DNA of 64,000 nt, taken from an uncultured Eubacterium sp. GTDB lineage: Bacteria > Bacillota > Clostridia > Oscillospirales > Acutalibacteraceae. The stretch lies in NCBI RefSeq assembly GCF_934561735.1, contig NZ_CAKTGT010000007.1, forward strand, positions 1 to 64,000, in the 5' to 3' direction. A model generated the notes under the pieces. That model saw only the letters and a program-made list of their open reading frames with translations, did not search any database and was not told where the DNA came from. Of this stretch, positions 8,463-16,330 are shown in pieces. Every line of letters begins with the position of its first letter. Position 1 is the first letter of the stretch. A program made the translations under genes and the position numbers.

Positions 8463-9649
8463 TGGAAAATAAAAAGTCAAATTTGTTCAAAAACACATTG
8501 GTTTTAGTTATCATCACCTTAGTTGCCGTTGCGGCTTTGGCTGTTGTAAACCAAATTACCAAAGGTCCTATCGAACAGGCAGAAATTAACCAAAAGGCAG
8601 AGGCGTACAAGGTTGTTTATGCCGATGCAAACGAGTTCGGAGAAATTGACGGGCTCGATAAAATGATTAAAAAATCAACCAAACTTTTTGAAGATAACGG
8701 TTTATCCGGTTGTACGGTAACCGAGGCCCTTGCCGTTAAAAATTCAAGCGGTGACACAGAGGGTTATATCATTGCTTCAACTTCGCCAAACGGCTACGGC
8801 GGCGAGATTGATGTTGCAATCGGTATAAAGGACGGCAAACTTACAGGCTTTACCGTTATCAGCAACAGCGAAACAGCAGGTTTAGGTTCAAAATGTGCAG
8901 AACCTGATTTCCAAAATCAGTTCAAGGATAAAGCGGCAGAGGTTTTGTCTTACACAAAAACAGGTGCATCTTCCGATACGGAGATTGACGCTATTTCGGG
9001 TGCAACAATCACAACAAATGCAGTAACGGAAGCAGTAAATGCCGCAATCATTTTCTATCAGTCAAATTTCGGCGGCGGTGTTCAGGAAATGGCTAAGCCT
9101 GATTTGACGGAATTCTATCAAAAGGCTTATCCGGGTGCAACAGATTTTGCCGATGTTGAAAATGCAGACAAACTTGTTGCCGATTTCACTGCAAACCTTG
9201 AATCAAAATACGGTCTTGCAAACTGTACCGTAGAAGAGGTTAAGGCTGTAAACGGCGGTGAGGGTTATGTAATCAGCACAACCGCAATCGGCTTTGCAAA
9301 AACAGCACCGATTCAAATCGCAATCGGTATCAAGGATGATAAACTTACGGGCTTTGCCGTTGTTAATCAAATGGAAACTCCGGGTTACGGAGCCGCTTGT
9401 GCCGAAGATGAGTTTACAAGTCAGTTCGCAGGCAAAAAAGTCGGTGTGCTCACCGCAAAAGCAGGCGGCACGGCTGATGATGAAATTGATGCTATTTCGG
9501 GTGCAACCTTTACTACAAACGGTGTTACAAATGCCGTAAATACCGCTGTATTGTTCTATATGGATACATTCGGCGACGGTGCACCGGAAGTCAGCTTTGA
9601 ATCCAGCGGTGCGGATGCAGCTTCGGGTGCAACCGTTCAGGCACAGTAA
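8462..9649 (+). CDS. rnfG: Rnf complex subunit G with two tandem FMN-binding domains
   Basis: 395 residues, about twice the usual RnfG length. After an N-terminal membrane anchor (about 10-30) come two copies of the FMN-binding domain, about residues 65-200 and 225-375. Each ends with a full flavinylation motif: DAISGATIT (acceptor Thr182) and DAISGATFT (acceptor Thr349). In known RnfG/NqrC one such Thr carries FMN attached by ApbE, so this protein could carry two. The repeats are diverged but collinear, indicating an old internal duplication. A low-complexity tail (SSGADAASGATVQAQ) contains another SGAT string lacking the domain context. A gene for ApbE lies 3.4 kb downstream. Confidence 0.93.
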   Translation: MENKKSNLFKNTLVLVIITLVAVAALAVVNQITKGPIEQAEINQKAEAYKVVYADANEFGEIDGLDKMIKKSTKLFEDNGLSGCTVTEALAVKNSSGDTEGYIIASTSPNGYGGEIDVAIGIKDGKLTGFTVISNSETAGLGSKCAEPDFQNQFKDKAAEVLSYTKTGASSDTEIDAISGATITTNAVTEAVNAAIIFYQSNFGGGVQEMAKPDLTEFYQKAYPGATDFADVENADKLVADFTANLESKYGLANCTVEEVKAVNGGEGYVISTTAIGFAKTAPIQIAIGIKDDKLTGFAVVNQMETPGYGAACAEDEFTSQFAGKKVGVLTAKAGGTADDEIDAISGATFTTNGVTNAVNTAVLFYMDTFGDGAPEVSFESSGADAASGATVQAQ

Positions 9650-9667
9650 GGGAAGGGGGAGATTTTT

Positions 9668-10330
9668 TTGAAAGGTATTTTAGAAAGACTTTATAACGGT
9701 ATCATCAAGGAAAATCCTACCTTTGTGCTTATGCTCGGTATGTGTCCTACCTTGGCGGTAACCACAAGTGCTCTCAACGGTCTTGGTATGGGCGTTGCCA
9801 CCATGGCGGTACTCGTTATGTCAAATATGATTATTTCTCTTTTGCGTAAGGTGATTCCAAACGGCGTCAGAGTACCTGTTTATATCATCATTATCGCTTC
9901 GTTTGTAACAATTGTCGAAATGCTTATGCACGCATTTGTTACTCCGCTTTACAACAGCTTGGGTATCTTTATCCCTCTTATCGTTGTAAACTGCATTATT
10001 TTCGGCAGAGCGGAATCGTATGCTTCAAAAAATAATGTTTTGCTTTCAATCTTTGACGGTGTCGGTATCGGTATCGGCTTTACAATCGGTCTTACGATTA
10101 TCGGTATTATCAGAGAAATTCTCGGCAACGGTACGGTTTTCGGACTTCGTGTTTTGCCTGAAAGCTACGAGCCTATTTCAATCTTTATTCTTGCTCCGGG
10201 TGCATTCCTTGTGCTTTCACTTCTTTGCGCACTTATGAACAAGCTCGGCGTAAGCAAAAAAGATAAGAAAAAGACAGGTTGCACAGGTAATTGTGCAGAA
10301 TGTCCGTCGGCAGAAAAGGAGGGCAAGTAA
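9668..10330 (+). CDS. rnfE: Rnf complex subunit E (membrane)
   Basis: 220 residues, RnfE/NqrD family integral membrane protein. The start is TTG at 9668, preceded by a strong GGGGGAG (9656-9662). It carries the paired motif NPTFVLMLGMCPTLAVTTS and NCIIFGRAE of this family. The C-terminal tail is cytosolic and Cys-rich (CTGNCAECPSAEK). RnfE and RnfA form the pseudo-symmetric core that holds a membrane [2Fe-2S] centre. rnfA follows immediately at the next base. Confidence 0.95.
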   Translation: MKGILERLYNGIIKENPTFVLMLGMCPTLAVTTSALNGLGMGVATMAVLVMSNMIISLLRKVIPNGVRVPVYIIIIASFVTIVEMLMHAFVTPLYNSLGIFIPLIVVNCIIFGRAESYASKNNVLLSIFDGVGIGIGFTIGLTIIGIIREILGNGTVFGLRVLPESYEPISIFILAPGAFLVLSLLCALMNKLGVSKKDKKKTGCTGNCAECPSAEKEGK

Positions 10331-10909
10331 ATGGCAGGAAAGTTGTTTTTGGTACTGATTACAACAGCACTTATCAACAATGTTGTTCTCAGTCAGTTCT
10401 TGGGTATTTGCCCGTTCCTCGGTGTTTCAAAATCCATCAAAACAGCCGCAGGCATGGGCGGAGCGGTAGTTTTTGTTATCACTCTTTCGTCGCTTGTTTC
10501 AAGCGTTCTTTACAAATATGTTATTGTAAAACTTAATTTAGAGTATTTAAAAACAATTATATTCATCGTTGTAATTGCATTTTTGGTTCAGCTTGTTGAG
10601 ACTTTCCTCAAAAAGGTTGTTCCGTCGCTTTATAAGAGCCTCGGTGTTTATCTTCCGCTTATCACAACAAACTGTTCGGTTTTGGGCACTGCTCTCACAA
10701 ATGTTCAGCAGTCAAACGATGTAATTACAAGCGTTGTTACCGGTTTCGGTACTGCCGTAGGCTTTACAATAGCTATTGTAATTATGGCAAGCGTTCGTGA
10801 AAAAACAGAAAACAATGATTTCTTGGGATGCTTCAAGGGCACACCGGCGGTTCTTATGACTGCGTGCCTTATGTCAATCGCATTCTACGGCTTCAATGCT
10901 TTTGCATAA
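10331..10909 (+). CDS. rnfA: Rnf complex subunit A (membrane)
   Basis: 192 residues, the family length. Six predicted membrane helices; motifs NNVVLSQFLGICPFLGVS and TTNCSVLGTAL contain the paired cysteines shared with RnfE and NqrE. It begins directly after the rnfE stop, with the RBS inside the rnfE end (GGAGGGC). Confidence 0.95.
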   Translation: MAGKLFLVLITTALINNVVLSQFLGICPFLGVSKSIKTAAGMGGAVVFVITLSSLVSSVLYKYVIVKLNLEYLKTIIFIVVIAFLVQLVETFLKKVVPSLYKSLGVYLPLITTNCSVLGTALTNVQQSNDVITSVVTGFGTAVGFTIAIVIMASVREKTENNDFLGCFKGTPAVLMTACLMSIAFYGFNAFA

Positions 10910-10924
10910 GCAGAAAGGAGCTTT

Positions 10925-11722
10925 ATGGATTTTAAGGAGATTTTAATTGCCGTCGGCGTTGTGTGCCTCATCAGTTTGATAGTAGGTGTTGCCCTCGGCA
11001 TTGCAGAGAAAGTTTTTCATGTAGAAGTAGATGAAAAAGAAGAAAAGGTAAGAGAAGTACTTCCAGGCAGTAACTGCGGCGGATGCGGCTACGCAGGTTG
11101 TGACGCTCTTGCCCAGGCTATCGCTTCGGGCAAAGCACCTGTTTCGTCTTGCCCTGTAGGCGGCAAACCGGTTGCCGAAAAAATCGCAAAAATTATGGGC
11201 GAGGAACTTGGCGAGATGACTCGTAAGGTTGCATATGTAAAATGTGACGGCAACAGCGATAAGCGAACCGTTGATTATAATTACATCGGTATAGACAGCT
11301 GTACAGCGGCTTCAATTATGCCGGGTTCAAGCCCATATGCTTGCAAATACGGTTGCCTCGGTTTCGGCTCTTGTGCAAGAGTTTGTCCAGAGGGTGCAAT
11401 TCGTATTATCGATAAAAAAGCAGTCGTTGACGAAAATTTGTGTATTGCCTGCGGCAAATGCGTAAAAATTTGCCCTCATCAGCTTATTGAACTTGTGCCG
11501 GCAGAGTCACATTATCGTGTTCAGTGCTTTTCACATGTAAAGGGCAAGGATGTAAGAGATGCCTGCACAGCAGGTTGTATTGCCTGCGGTATTTGTCAAA
11601 AGGTTTGTGAGGCAGGGGCTATCACTGTTGTTGATAATATCGCAAAGATTGATTACGAAAAATGTACTTCTTGCGGTAAATGTGCCGAAAAGTGTCCGAG
11701 AAAGATTATTAAGAAATATTGA
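10925..11722 (+). CDS. rnfB: Rnf complex subunit B (ferredoxin-accepting, polyferredoxin)
   Basis: 265 residues. An N-terminal membrane helix (about 5-25) is followed by the Fe-S motif CGGCGYAGCDALAQAI with a later Cys at SSCPVGG. C-terminal clusters include SCARVCPEGAI, CIACGKCVKICP, CIACGICQKVCEAGAI and CTSCGKCAEKCP. RnfB is the entry point for electrons from reduced ferredoxin. It is the last subunit of the C-D-G-E-A-B order, the standard arrangement in Clostridia. RBS AAAGGAG precedes it. Confidence 0.95.
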   Translation: MDFKEILIAVGVVCLISLIVGVALGIAEKVFHVEVDEKEEKVREVLPGSNCGGCGYAGCDALAQAIASGKAPVSSCPVGGKPVAEKIAKIMGEELGEMTRKVAYVKCDGNSDKRTVDYNYIGIDSCTAASIMPGSSPYACKYGCLGFGSCARVCPEGAIRIIDKKAVVDENLCIACGKCVKICPHQLIELVPAESHYRVQCFSHVKGKDVRDACTAGCIACGICQKVCEAGAITVVDNIAKIDYEKCTSCGKCAEKCPRKIIKKY

Positions 11723-11757
11723 TGTCAAAATATTTTGATAATTTCTTAACAAACATA

Positions 11758-11786
11758 TTGACAATTTGTTGTCAATGATTTAAAAT
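11758..11786 (+). promoter_or_regulatory. strong promoter with palindrome over the -35
   Basis: TTGACA (11758-11763) and TAAAAT (11781-11786) with a 17-base spacer. TTGACAATTTGTTGTCAA (11758-11775) is a perfect 7-bp inverted repeat with a 4-base spacer that covers the -35, a likely repressor site. It gives the lipoprotein gene its own transcription apart from rnf. Confidence 0.65.
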
Positions 11787-11832
11787 GATGTTAACATTTT
11801 GGTTATGCAATAATAAAAAGGAGAGGATTACT

Positions 11833-12831
11833 ATGACTAAAATGAAAAAAATACTTGCAGTCGGTCTTGCAGGTTTGATGGCAGTTGGATTTGCAGCTTG
11901 CTCAAGCTCAAACGACTCAGGTAAAAACGAAGACACAAGCAAAGACGCTGTCGCAACAGCAAAAACAGGTTACGCTATTTCAAGCGAAATCAAAGAGGAC
12001 GAATACAATAAATCCGAAACAGCACTTGAAATCGATTCTGTATGTGCAGCTGTTCTTGTTGACGCAGACGGTAAAATTATTGATGTAAAGATTGACGAAG
12101 CTCAGACAAAGCCGGACCTCAAAAAGGATAACGGTGATGTTTCTGACCTCAGAACAAAGCTCGAGAAGAAGGAAGACTACGGTATGAAGTCAACTTCCCC
12201 AATCGGCAAGGAATGGTACGAGCAGGTTGAGGCTTTTGAAGCTTGGGCTAAAGGTAAGACAGCAGAAGAAGTTAAAGCAGGTATCGGCGAAGACGGTTAT
12301 GCTTCAGACGCAGACCTCAAGGCAGGTTGCACAATTTATGCAAACGGCTTTGCAACAGTAACAGCACAAGCTGTTGAAAATGCAACAGACTGCGGTGCAA
12401 AGGCTACAGATACTCTTAAGCTCGGTATGACAACTTCAAAGTATTACGAAAGCAACGAAACAAACCTTCAGTACGATACAGATTATGCAATCGTAACTGT
12501 TGATGCAGACGGTAAGGTAACATCTTGCATTATTGATGCTTCACAGGCTAAGTGCACAATCGCTGACGGTAAGTTTACGGTAGAAAAGGGCGCATTTAAG
12601 TCAAAGAAGGAACTCGGCGACGATTATGCAATGAAGTCAGCTTCTCCAATCGGTAAGGAATGGTATGAACAGGCTGCTGCATATGAGCAATGGTGCATCG
12701 GCAAAACAGCTGATGAAATCAAGGGTTGCTACGGCGAAAATATGAGTGCATCCGATGCAGACCTTAAGGCAGGCTGCACAATCACAATCAGTGCTATTGC
12801 AGATAATACAGCAAAGGCAATCAACAGCTGA
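11833..12831 (+). CDS. secreted lipoprotein with two FMN-binding-like repeats
   Basis: 332 residues from 11833 (RBS AAGGAGAGG). The signal peptide ends in GFAAC, an acceptable lipobox, followed by a Ser/Asn/Lys linker. Two repeats of about 135-140 residues follow (about 50-185 and 190-332). Each contains VDADGK, MKS.SPIGKEWYEQ, GKTA-E-[VI]-K and ASDADLKAGCTI. The last motif sits where FMN_bind proteins have DxxSGATxT; Thr167 and Thr316 occupy the acceptor position while SGAT has become AGCT. It lies between rnfB and apbE. Seen: duplication and motif. Inferred: an extracytosolic flavoprotein electron carrier linked to Rnf. If AGCT is not flavinylated it could be a binding-only lipoprotein. Confidence 0.7.
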   Translation: MTKMKKILAVGLAGLMAVGFAACSSSNDSGKNEDTSKDAVATAKTGYAISSEIKEDEYNKSETALEIDSVCAAVLVDADGKIIDVKIDEAQTKPDLKKDNGDVSDLRTKLEKKEDYGMKSTSPIGKEWYEQVEAFEAWAKGKTAEEVKAGIGEDGYASDADLKAGCTIYANGFATVTAQAVENATDCGAKATDTLKLGMTTSKYYESNETNLQYDTDYAIVTVDADGKVTSCIIDASQAKCTIADGKFTVEKGAFKSKKELGDDYAMKSASPIGKEWYEQAAAYEQWCIGKTADEIKGCYGENMSASDADLKAGCTITISAIADNTAKAINS

Positions 12832-12856
12832 TTAATTTAATAAACCTAATTGCAAA

Positions 12857-12887
12857 GGCTCCTCTTGTTCTTGTATCAAGAGGAGCT
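12857..12887 (+). terminator. terminator-like hairpin after lipoprotein
   Basis: GGCTCCTCTTG pairs with CAAGAGGAGC(T) across a 9-base loop. There is no good T run. It begins a GGCTCC...AGGAGCTGTC element also seen near 31799 and 36611, so it may be a repeat reused as a terminator. Confidence 0.5.
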
Positions 12888-12922
12888 GTCGTCATTTATG
12901 ACGATTGTGGGAAAAATAGGCG

Positions 12923-12984
12923 AACGCAGTTCGCCCCTACGGGGGAAACCCTCTTTAGGCTAACGCAGTTCGCCCCTACGGGGG
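12923..12984 (+). repeat. two direct copies of a 23-base intergenic repeat
   Basis: AACGCAGTTCGCCCCTACGG plus GGG occurs at 12923-12945 and again, identical, at 12962-12984, with period 39. The unit is the inverted version of the CCGTAGGGG element found elsewhere in the window. Confidence 0.75.
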
Positions 12985-13023
12985 TTTTGAATTCCGCTTT
13001 TATTTATTTGTATATTATTCCTG

Positions 13024-13052
13024 TTGAATTAAAATACCCAATCTGTTATAAT
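13024..13052 (+). promoter_or_regulatory. apbE promoter (possible leaderless transcript)
   Basis: TTGAAT (13024-13029) and TATAAT (13047-13052) have a 17-base spacer. The -10 ends only 7 bases before the ATG at 13060, and no Shine-Dalgarno sequence lies between them. Confidence 0.6.
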
Positions 13053-13059
13053 TATATTT

Positions 13060-14118
13060 ATGAAAAAAATACTGTCATTGTTTTTGGCGTTAACTGTTGC
13101 ATTTGCTTTTGCATCTTGCACCAACAATGCCAAATCAAAAGAAAAATATAAAGCGTCATTTCTTGATTTGTTCGATACCGCTTCAACAGTTATTGCTTAT
13201 GATAACAGTCAGGAGGAATTCGACCGTAAGTATCAACAGTTTTATGACGAACTCAAAACATATGATGAACTGTTTGATATTTATAATCATTATGACGGCA
13301 TTACAAATCTGTATGATGTCAACAAAACCGCTGCCGATTCACCTGTTAAGGTAGATAAAAAAATTATCGGTATGCTCCTTTACGGCAAAGAAATATATAA
13401 CACTACCGAGGGTAAAATGAACATCTGTATGGGCTCTGTCCTTACTCTGTGGCATAATGAGAGGGAATACGGCATTGCCAATCCGGATGATGCAAAACTT
13501 CCCGATATGTCAAAGCTTAAAGAGGCAGCCAAACATACTGATATTGATAATCTTGTTATCGATACAAACAATAATACCGTATATTTCAAAGACCCCGATA
13601 TGAAACTTGATGTCGGTGCAATCGCAAAGGGATATGCCGTTGAGCAAATTACAGAATGGGCAAAGGCTAATTTGTGGACAAGTGCCGCTATTTCAATCGG
13701 AGGCAATGTTTCAACTTTCGGTTACAAAAATGACGACGGCAAAACAAAGTGGACTATCGGTATAGAAAATCCCGATACTTCGGCAGATGATTATTTGCTT
13801 AAACTTAATATTACCGATGAATGTATAGTTACAAGCGGTGATTATCAGCGGTATTATACGGTAGACGGCAAAAAATATTGCCACATAATTAATCCCGAAA
13901 CGCTTATGCCGAGCGAGTATATGGCAAGCGTGTCGGTTATTTGCAAGGATTCGTCGTTCGGTGACGCAATGTCAACGGCACTTTTCAATATGACGATTGC
14001 CGATGGCAAAAAACTTGTTGACAGCCTCGACGGTATAGAAGCCGTGTGGGTTGATAAAAAGTTTAATAAAACCTTTTCAAACGGGTTTAATCAGTATATA
14101 GACAACGAAACGGAGTAG
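13060..14118 (+). CDS. apbE: FAD:protein FMN transferase (ApbE family lipoprotein)
   Basis: 352 residues. The signal peptide ends in FASC (lipobox), so the enzyme is membrane-anchored outside the cell. It uses FAD to attach FMN to Thr in SGAT-type motifs, the step needed by RnfG and RnfD. Family motifs: DLFDTASTVIAY, KLDVGAIAKGYAVEQ, AAISIGGNVSTFG, and YYTVDGKKYCHIINPETLMPSEY followed by a Mg-binding DAMSTALF. The start is fixed by the signal peptide although there is no RBS and the -10 is 7 bases upstream. It heads a tight run with the FMN-binding, NusG-II and Gx genes. Confidence 0.92.
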   Translation: MKKILSLFLALTVAFAFASCTNNAKSKEKYKASFLDLFDTASTVIAYDNSQEEFDRKYQQFYDELKTYDELFDIYNHYDGITNLYDVNKTAADSPVKVDKKIIGMLLYGKEIYNTTEGKMNICMGSVLTLWHNEREYGIANPDDAKLPDMSKLKEAAKHTDIDNLVIDTNNNTVYFKDPDMKLDVGAIAKGYAVEQITEWAKANLWTSAAISIGGNVSTFGYKNDDGKTKWTIGIENPDTSADDYLLKLNITDECIVTSGDYQRYYTVDGKKYCHIINPETLMPSEYMASVSVICKDSSFGDAMSTALFNMTIADGKKLVDSLDGIEAVWVDKKFNKTFSNGFNQYIDNETE

Positions 14119-14123
14119 ATAAA

Positions 14124-14690
14124 ATGAAACAGAAGGCTCATTACAATCCAAAATCAACAAAACAAATTATTTCATTAATCATTATGCTTGTTATCAGCGT
14201 TGCCGTTGTTTTCGGCTCAATCGCAATTAAAAATGCCGTTGACAAAAAGAACAACGAGAGCGTGGATGTCGGCTTTACAATCGCAAAGACAATTCCTGCC
14301 GCAGTTCAGGAAAACGAGCTCGGCGTAACAGGAGTTGAAAGAGCGTTTGACAGTCAAAACAATGTTGTTGCATATGTTATCAAAGGTACAACAACAGGCT
14401 ACAATGCCGAAGTTCCTATTGAAATGGCAACAACCGTAACAGCGGACGGTAAGGTTGTTTGCGGTATTGATATTATCAAGCAGGAAGAAACCGAATATCT
14501 CGGTGTTCGCATCGCAACAGATGATTTTAAAAATCAATTCACCGATAAAAAACTTCCGGTATCTTCTTCAAATTCTATCGAAAAAGGCTCCAAGATAGAT
14601 GTTATCGCCAAAAGCACAATTTCTTCACAGGCTGTTATTGACGGTGTTGACAATGCCGCAGAGTATGTAAAAACATTTTTGGTTGAATAA
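14124..14690 (+). CDS. FMN-binding-domain protein with a diverged flavinylation motif
   Basis: 188 residues with one N-terminal membrane helix (about 14-32) and an extracytosolic FMN_bind/RnfG-like domain (about 60-185). Domain features line up with RnfG: AYVIKGTTTGYNAEVPIEMATTV, EETEYLGVRI and DDFKNQF. The expected DxxSGAT is replaced by DVIAKSTIS; Thr165 keeps the acceptor position but the preceding S-G-A is lost. It therefore may bind FMN non-covalently or not at all. It starts 5 bases after apbE and overlaps the next gene by one base. Confidence 0.8.
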   Translation: MKQKAHYNPKSTKQIISLIIMLVISVAVVFGSIAIKNAVDKKNNESVDVGFTIAKTIPAAVQENELGVTGVERAFDSQNNVVAYVIKGTTTGYNAEVPIEMATTVTADGKVVCGIDIIKQEETEYLGVRIATDDFKNQFTDKKLPVSSSNSIEKGSKIDVIAKSTISSQAVIDGVDNAAEYVKTFLVE

Positions 14691-15058
14691 TGAAAAAGGC
14701 TGATTTGATTATTGTTGCCGTTGTGCTTGCCGTTGCAAGCGTGCTTTGCTTTTACCTTTATTATGTCAACGGTGACAGCGGAAAATATGTTGAGGTTGAA
14801 AAAGACGGCAAAATTGTTGACACCCTAAGTCTTGATGAAGATTTTGAAAAGCAATATAATTTTGACGGCGAAACCAATACTCTTGTTATCAAGGACGGTA
14901 AGGCAAGCGTTACCGAGGCAAATTGCCCCGACGGCATTTGTGTAAATCATAAATCCGTAAACAGGTCGGGCGAGTCAATTATATGCCTGCCGCATAAATT
15001 TGTCGTTACCGTTACAGATGAAAAATCGGCAGATGACGAAATTGATGCCGTGGCATAG
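14690..15058 (+). CDS. NusG domain II-containing membrane-anchored protein
   Basis: 122 residues; N-terminal helix (about 5-25), then a small beta domain ending in ANCPDGICVNHKSVNRSGESIICLPHK. That Cys/His-containing block typifies the NusG_II family, unrelated in role to transcription factor NusG and commonly found next to FMN-binding and Gx proteins in Firmicutes. The biochemical role is unknown. Located outside the membrane by prediction. Coupled to the upstream gene by the TAATG overlap. Confidence 0.85.
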   Translation: MKKADLIIVAVVLAVASVLCFYLYYVNGDSGKYVEVEKDGKIVDTLSLDEDFEKQYNFDGETNTLVIKDGKASVTEANCPDGICVNHKSVNRSGESIICLPHKFVVTVTDEKSADDEIDAVA

Positions 15059-15070
15059 TCGGAGCTTTGT

Positions 15071-15577
15071 ATGAAAAATAATAAAGTAAAAAATATTGCC
15101 TTTTACGGTATGTTGACAGCACTTGCTTTGGTTTTCAGCTATCTTGAATCGTTCATTCCTGTAAATGCGCTTATACCTATTCCCGGCGTTAAGCTCGGTT
15201 TTGCAAATATAGTTGTTGTGTTTGCATTGTATATGATGAAGCCTGTTGATGCGATTATCATCGGCATACTTCGTGTGCTTTTGTCGGGTCTGCTGTTTGG
15301 CAATCCGATGACTATTGCATACAGCCTTGTGGGTTGTTTTTTGAGTTGGCTTGTGATGACATTAACAAAAAACACCAAATTGTCGGTTGTCGGCGTGAGT
15401 ATGCTCGGCGGAATAATGCACAATATAGGACAGTTGATTGTTGCCGTTGTGCTTACGAGTACGGTCAGAATTGCGTACTATCTGCCTGTTCTCCTTGTGG
15501 CCGGTATGGTTACCGGGCTTGTTATGGGCTTTGCTTCAAAATTGGTTATTGACCGAATTAATAAAATCAAAAAATAA
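15071..15577 (+). CDS. Gx-type membrane protein (heptaprenyl diphosphate synthase component I family)
   Basis: 168 residues, about five hydrophobic segments. The start FYGMLTALALVFSYLESFIP and PGVKLGFANIVVVFALYMM match the Gx transporter/HepS-I family of small integral membrane proteins. These are S-component-like transport proteins or quinone-side-chain accessory proteins depending on annotation. In this cluster, ApbE, FMN-binding and NusG-II neighbours suggest a redox or quinone-linked role (inference). RBS GGAG at about 15060. Confidence 0.75.
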   Translation: MKNNKVKNIAFYGMLTALALVFSYLESFIPVNALIPIPGVKLGFANIVVVFALYMMKPVDAIIIGILRVLLSGLLFGNPMTIAYSLVGCFLSWLVMTLTKNTKLSVVGVSMLGGIMHNIGQLIVAVVLTSTVRIAYYLPVLLVAGMVTGLVMGFASKLVIDRINKIKK

Positions 15578-15588
15578 AATGAATTTCG

Positions 15589-15615
15589 TAGGGGACGGGC
15601 TTGCCCGTCCCGTTT
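15589..15615 (+). repeat. intergenic palindrome GGGACGGGC-TT-GCCCGTCCC
   Basis: A perfect 9-bp hairpin (15592-15611) preceded by GTAG, a member of the TAGGGG palindrome family with different arm bases. It is followed by GTTTTG, so it may also terminate the upstream operon. Confidence 0.65.
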
Positions 15616-15661
15616 TGCATATTTACCGATTGTCGTTCATATTATTGTTTGAGGGATAATT

Positions 15662-15934
15662 ATGAATGAATATGAAAATAAAAAAGACCATTCTTTTACG
15701 GTCAAAAACAGAGAGTGTGCCACTCTTGACGGTGTAACGGATGTTGATGCGTTCAATGAAGAAGAAATACAGGCAAAAACCGATTACGGTGCACTCACGA
15801 TAAAAGGCGAAAAATTGCATATTGAGGAACTTGATTTGTCTTGCGGAACATTAAAAGTCAACGGTAAAATCACAGCCTTGATTTACATCAATGACGGTTC
15901 AAAGAAAAGCACATTCAGGCGGTTGTTTTCCTGA
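15662..15934 (+). CDS. yabP: sporulation protein YabP
   Basis: 90 residues, the family size, with KNRECATLDGVTDVDAFNEEEI and ALTIKGEKLHIEELDLSCGTLKVNGKI, typical of YabP/YqfC. Required in the mother cell for spore coat/cortex formation in Bacillus. Overlaps yabQ by one base, followed by a divIC-like gene, the conserved clostridial order. Confidence 0.9.
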   Translation: MNEYENKKDHSFTVKNRECATLDGVTDVDAFNEEEIQAKTDYGALTIKGEKLHIEELDLSCGTLKVNGKITALIYINDGSKKSTFRRLFS

Positions 15935-16260
15935 TGATGTTACTTTCGTTTGCCGCACTCGGTGCTGTGTGCTCATTTGTTTATTCGGCGGTTACATTTT
16001 TGGAAAAACTTATTTCATTACGGATTGTGTCATTCGTTCTTGATGCTGTTATGATGCTTTCTTTTGCCGTGGCGTTCTTTTGCTTCGTTATCGGCTTTGG
16101 CGAAAACGGTTTTAGATTCTATCATTTTTTTATCGCCGCACTCGGATTTTTTGCTTATCAAGTGACGGTGCACAGGCTTTTTCGCAATCTTGAAAATAAA
16201 ATAGCGAACAAATTATCGATAAAACGAAAATCTTTTACAAAAAGGTTAAAAAAGTTTTAA
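15934..16260 (+). CDS. yabQ: sporulation protein YabQ
   Basis: 108 residues, three predicted membrane segments and a basic tail (NKLSIKRKSFTKRLKKF). Recognised mainly from position between yabP and divIC and from the YabQ-like membrane pattern. A mother-cell membrane protein involved in forespore coat assembly. The TGATG overlap with yabP indicates coupling. Confidence 0.8.
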   Translation: MMLLSFAALGAVCSFVYSAVTFLEKLISLRIVSFVLDAVMMLSFAVAFFCFVIGFGENGFRFYHFFIAALGFFAYQVTVHRLFRNLENKIANKLSIKRKSFTKRLKKF

Positions 16261-16330
16261 AAAACTATTGCAATTTATTACCCGATTATAATATAATATA
16301 TAAGTAAGATTTGGGTAGGAGGAGTTCGCT

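Noticed and set aside
9600..9649. Third flavinylation motif (SGAT) at the end of RnfG
   Set aside because: It is in a short Ala/Ser tail without the preceding FMN-binding domain or the expected Asp, so it is probably chance.
12923..12984. Two-unit repeat as a CRISPR fragment
   Set aside because: Only two copies 39 bases apart with no cas genes, and the unit belongs to a scattered intergenic family.
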